Below, one piece after another: positions 31,922 to 33,766 of a stretch of 33,766 nucleotides of DNA. Both the position numbers and the translations under genes were made by a program. Origin of the DNA: Nemertoderma westbladi (lineage: Eukaryota > Xenacoelomorpha > Nemertodermatida > Nemertodermatidae); NCBI GenBank assembly GCA_032718475.1, contig JAUCBJ010008185.1, forward strand, positions 1-33,766. Reading direction: 5' to 3'. The notes beneath the pieces were generated by a model that had not been told where the DNA came from, ran no database searches, and worked only from the letters and a program-made list of their open reading frames with translations. Each line of letters starts with the position of its first letter. Position 1 is the first letter of the stretch.

Positions 31922-33280
31922 CTAAACGTAGCGAAACATAACGGAATTCCTGTCTGTTCGGTCGCCGACCAACCGAGAGGTTTCTGTGTCGGACCGCGGA
32001 CCTGTAAAGGTCGACAACCGTCTGGGTAAGACGGAGGTTGTCGGAGAGACGCGCCATTGGTTGAACTTCCGACGGAAACTGGTTACCCAATCCGGTAGGC
32101 AGGTAAACCGGCTACTGGGGACGTGTTGGTCTCCGTATAGGTTGAACTCCGCGGTCTCCACGAGCGGTCTGGGTCTCCTGTCTGCGTGGAGATGGAGGAT
32201 AACAGCTGCTACAACCGAGAGAACCGCCCCTAACGCTACGAAACAGACAACTATAACGATCGGAGAAGGTTGGCTGGGGGAGTAAACCGACAGTGGGAGG
32301 GTCTGGTTGAGGGAGCCGACACCGTTAGTGGCAGACACATAGAGTCGGTAGGTCTGAGGGGAGTCGAACCAATGGGAGAAAGCCAGCTGACAGTCGTCGG
32401 CTGTTGTGTGGCAGATAGGGGAGCTGGAAGGGGAGGAAGGGAGGGGAGGATGGATTAAGTAACATATGTCTACGGGTAAACTCCCACTACAAGAAATACG
32501 AAAATAAGCTGTTTGTTGCGAATATAAATTCGTCGAATTGTAATCGACAGTCAATGATTCTATAAGTCTGTCTACGTAGAATAAATTAGAATCTATTGTC
32601 CCTTGAAACGGATCTATAATAATGTTTATATTAGATTTATAAGCAACTGCGGGCGTTACAGATATCCTATAACTACCGGAATTACTGTAATTATAATGAA
32701 ATGTCGAGTTTCTGCTGCTGATTTCGGGCGAATCATCGCCGGATTTCCAGGAATTCGATTCGATTCGCAGTAAATTCAGCGGATCGTGTAACTTAAACCG
32801 GGCGGTAATTGGTTCACCGAACACGTAATGACCGGGTTTCGCTTGCGGATTCCGCTGGGGTATAGAAATGCTACCTAACACCTTGTCCGTTACGTTAAAC
32901 TCTGTGAAGTTGCTGGCTAAATCAACTTTTAAAAAACTCACGAATCGCACCCCTCTTACGACGAGCTTTAGTCTGTGACGACGAACGTCGAAGTACGATA
33001 GATACGCCCCGTTTAGCCAATGTGATATGTGGGGTTTGTTGGTTGTGTTTCGGTATCGCTCGGTTTCCAATCCCAGAGAGTCTCTTTCAGACCAGACCCA
33101 CTCGTAGCTGCTGTACGCATAGCGGTCGATTACGGTAGCTTCCAACAGCACCGGGTACCCGAGCAGTAAGACAGGGCCTATCTCGGTTATGTAAACCGCG
33201 GATTCATTCAACACGCAATCCACTATAGATGATAAACCGAAGGATAAGAGTATAACAGTTAGTGGCAACAAATCAAACAT
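31922..33280 (-). CDS. Single-pass membrane protein with PKD-like ectodomain (TMEM130/PMEL-like)
   Basis: 452 residues in one uninterrupted exon. Residues 1-22 form a signal peptide (LLPLTVILLSFGLSSIV). The ectodomain has several N-glycosylation sequons (N25, N78, N124, N129, N191, N198, N248, N325). A PKD-type fold is suggested at about 148-224 by SWKSGDDSP...YNYSNSGSYRISV, the equivalent of the W-x-F-G-D-G-S and Y-x-x-x-G-x-Y signatures, and a second Ig/PKD-like module at about 236-333 ends ATNGVGSLNQTLPLSV. The membrane helix is at 341-364. The 87-residue basic tail starts RRPRPLVETAEFNL, as in TMEM130-like proteins where an acidic V-E-x-A-x-F motif follows the membrane. In this family the proteins are type I membrane glycoproteins, of Golgi or melanosome-like compartments in vertebrates; the role here is unknown. 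The start is the first Met, directly before the signal sequence. Confidence 0.75.
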   Translation of the reverse strand: MFDLLPLTVILLSFGLSSIVDCVLNESAVYITEIGPVLLLGYPVLLEATVIDRYAYSSYEWVWSERDSLGLETERYRNTTNKPHISHWLNGAYLSYFDVRRHRLKLVVRGVRFVSFLKVDLASNFTEFNVTDKVLGSISIPQRNPQAKPGHYVFGEPITARFKLHDPLNLLRIESNSWKSGDDSPEISSRNSTFHYNYSNSGSYRISVTPAVAYKSNINIIIDPFQGTIDSNLFYVDRLIESLTVDYNSTNLYSQQTAYFRISCSGSLPVDICYLIHPPLPSSPSSSPICHTTADDCQLAFSHWFDSPQTYRLYVSATNGVGSLNQTLPLSVYSPSQPSPIVIVVCFVALGAVLSVVAAVILHLHADRRPRPLVETAEFNLYGDQHVPSSRFTCLPDWVTSFRRKFNQWRVSPTTSVLPRRLSTFTGPRSDTETSRLVGDRTDRNSVMFRYV

Positions 33281-33766
33281 GACCGTATAATTCAGTAATT
33301 ATTACCGTCTTGGTCTTTACAGAAATCATTAGGCAGTTAGGCCCTACCGTTAATTATGATTCTGTAGGGCCTAATTATCTGATTATTGAATTATGATCAG
33401 ATTACAGTACGTACCGTACCGTACCATACCGGGTACCACAGTACCAGCCCAGCATTCAGGATTCAGCTTACCGTCTGACTGTCTTCATGTTCTGTCTACC
33501 GGCAGACCGGTATGTAAGATTTAGGTTAGGCCTAAAAAAAAAATTCATTTTGTTCATCTGAAGGTACTGGTACAGTGGTAGCGGTGACTGTGGGGCCTCT
33601 GGACTTCACTTACCGGTAGGTACCAGGTTCAGGTTCTTATTGGTATGTTATTATCAGATACTGCCTGACCGCCAGACAGCGGATCGTACAGCATACAGCT
33701 GTAAGGAAACTAGAATCACAATTTCCTGATTGGTTATAAACAGGTTTCCTAGAAACGCCAACCACC
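33281..33766. other. Upstream region of the membrane-protein gene
   Basis: 486 bp to the window edge, presumed 5' untranslated and promoter region of the minus-strand gene. It contains a short tandem GTACC tract (about 33408-33436) and several ACCGGTA-type palindromic bits. No TATA box or clear initiator can be chosen. Confidence 0.45.

Overview
The window looks like nuclear DNA of an animal, most likely a marine invertebrate. It is AT-rich with sparse genes. Some coding exons are bounded by consensus splice sites, and LTR, LINE and small DNA-transposon remnants are present. One membrane-protein gene belongs to an animal-only type of family (PKD-containing, TMEM130/PMEL-like). No bacterial-style operons, ribosome-binding sites or CRISPR arrays are visible. 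The species cannot be named from sequence alone.

Layout: (1) 1-3121, the 5' two thirds of an apparently intact LTR retrotransposon on the minus strand. It has gag with two CCHC knuckles, a textbook -1 frameshift site, then protease, reverse transcriptase, RNase H and the start of integrase, running off the left edge. (2) 4195-21582, a 17-kb satellite domain. A minisatellite was interrupted at 4569-12403 by a block of five tandem 1.5-kb elements, and resumes to the right as about 9.2 kb of 20-bp units with several layers of higher-order duplication. (3) 22558-24546, three exons (minus strand, intron phases consistent) of a gene I do not recognise. Its introns and its end are overlaid by short repeats. 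(4) 24680-26095, a separate minisatellite of about 37 bp. (5) 26200-29740, a decayed 5'-truncated LINE plus two related repeat fragments in opposite orientation. (6) 30167-30520, a short element with the same termini as the 1.5-kb satellite block, containing a nested 161-bp MITE. (7) 31922-33280, an intact intronless reading frame for a single-pass membrane protein with PKD-like ectodomain.

The main story is satellite biology. The five-copy block carries terminal sequences found on a second, short element 18 kb away, and its insertion point in the minisatellite can be read exactly because the interrupted array carries an adjacent intact copy of the same site. The block therefore behaves like a mobile element that amplifies internally as a satellite. 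The structure resembles the pearl/DINE-1-like non-autonomous elements described in molluscs and flies. The many long open frames inside the 20-bp array are a by-product of a stop-free repeat unit and are not listed as genes.
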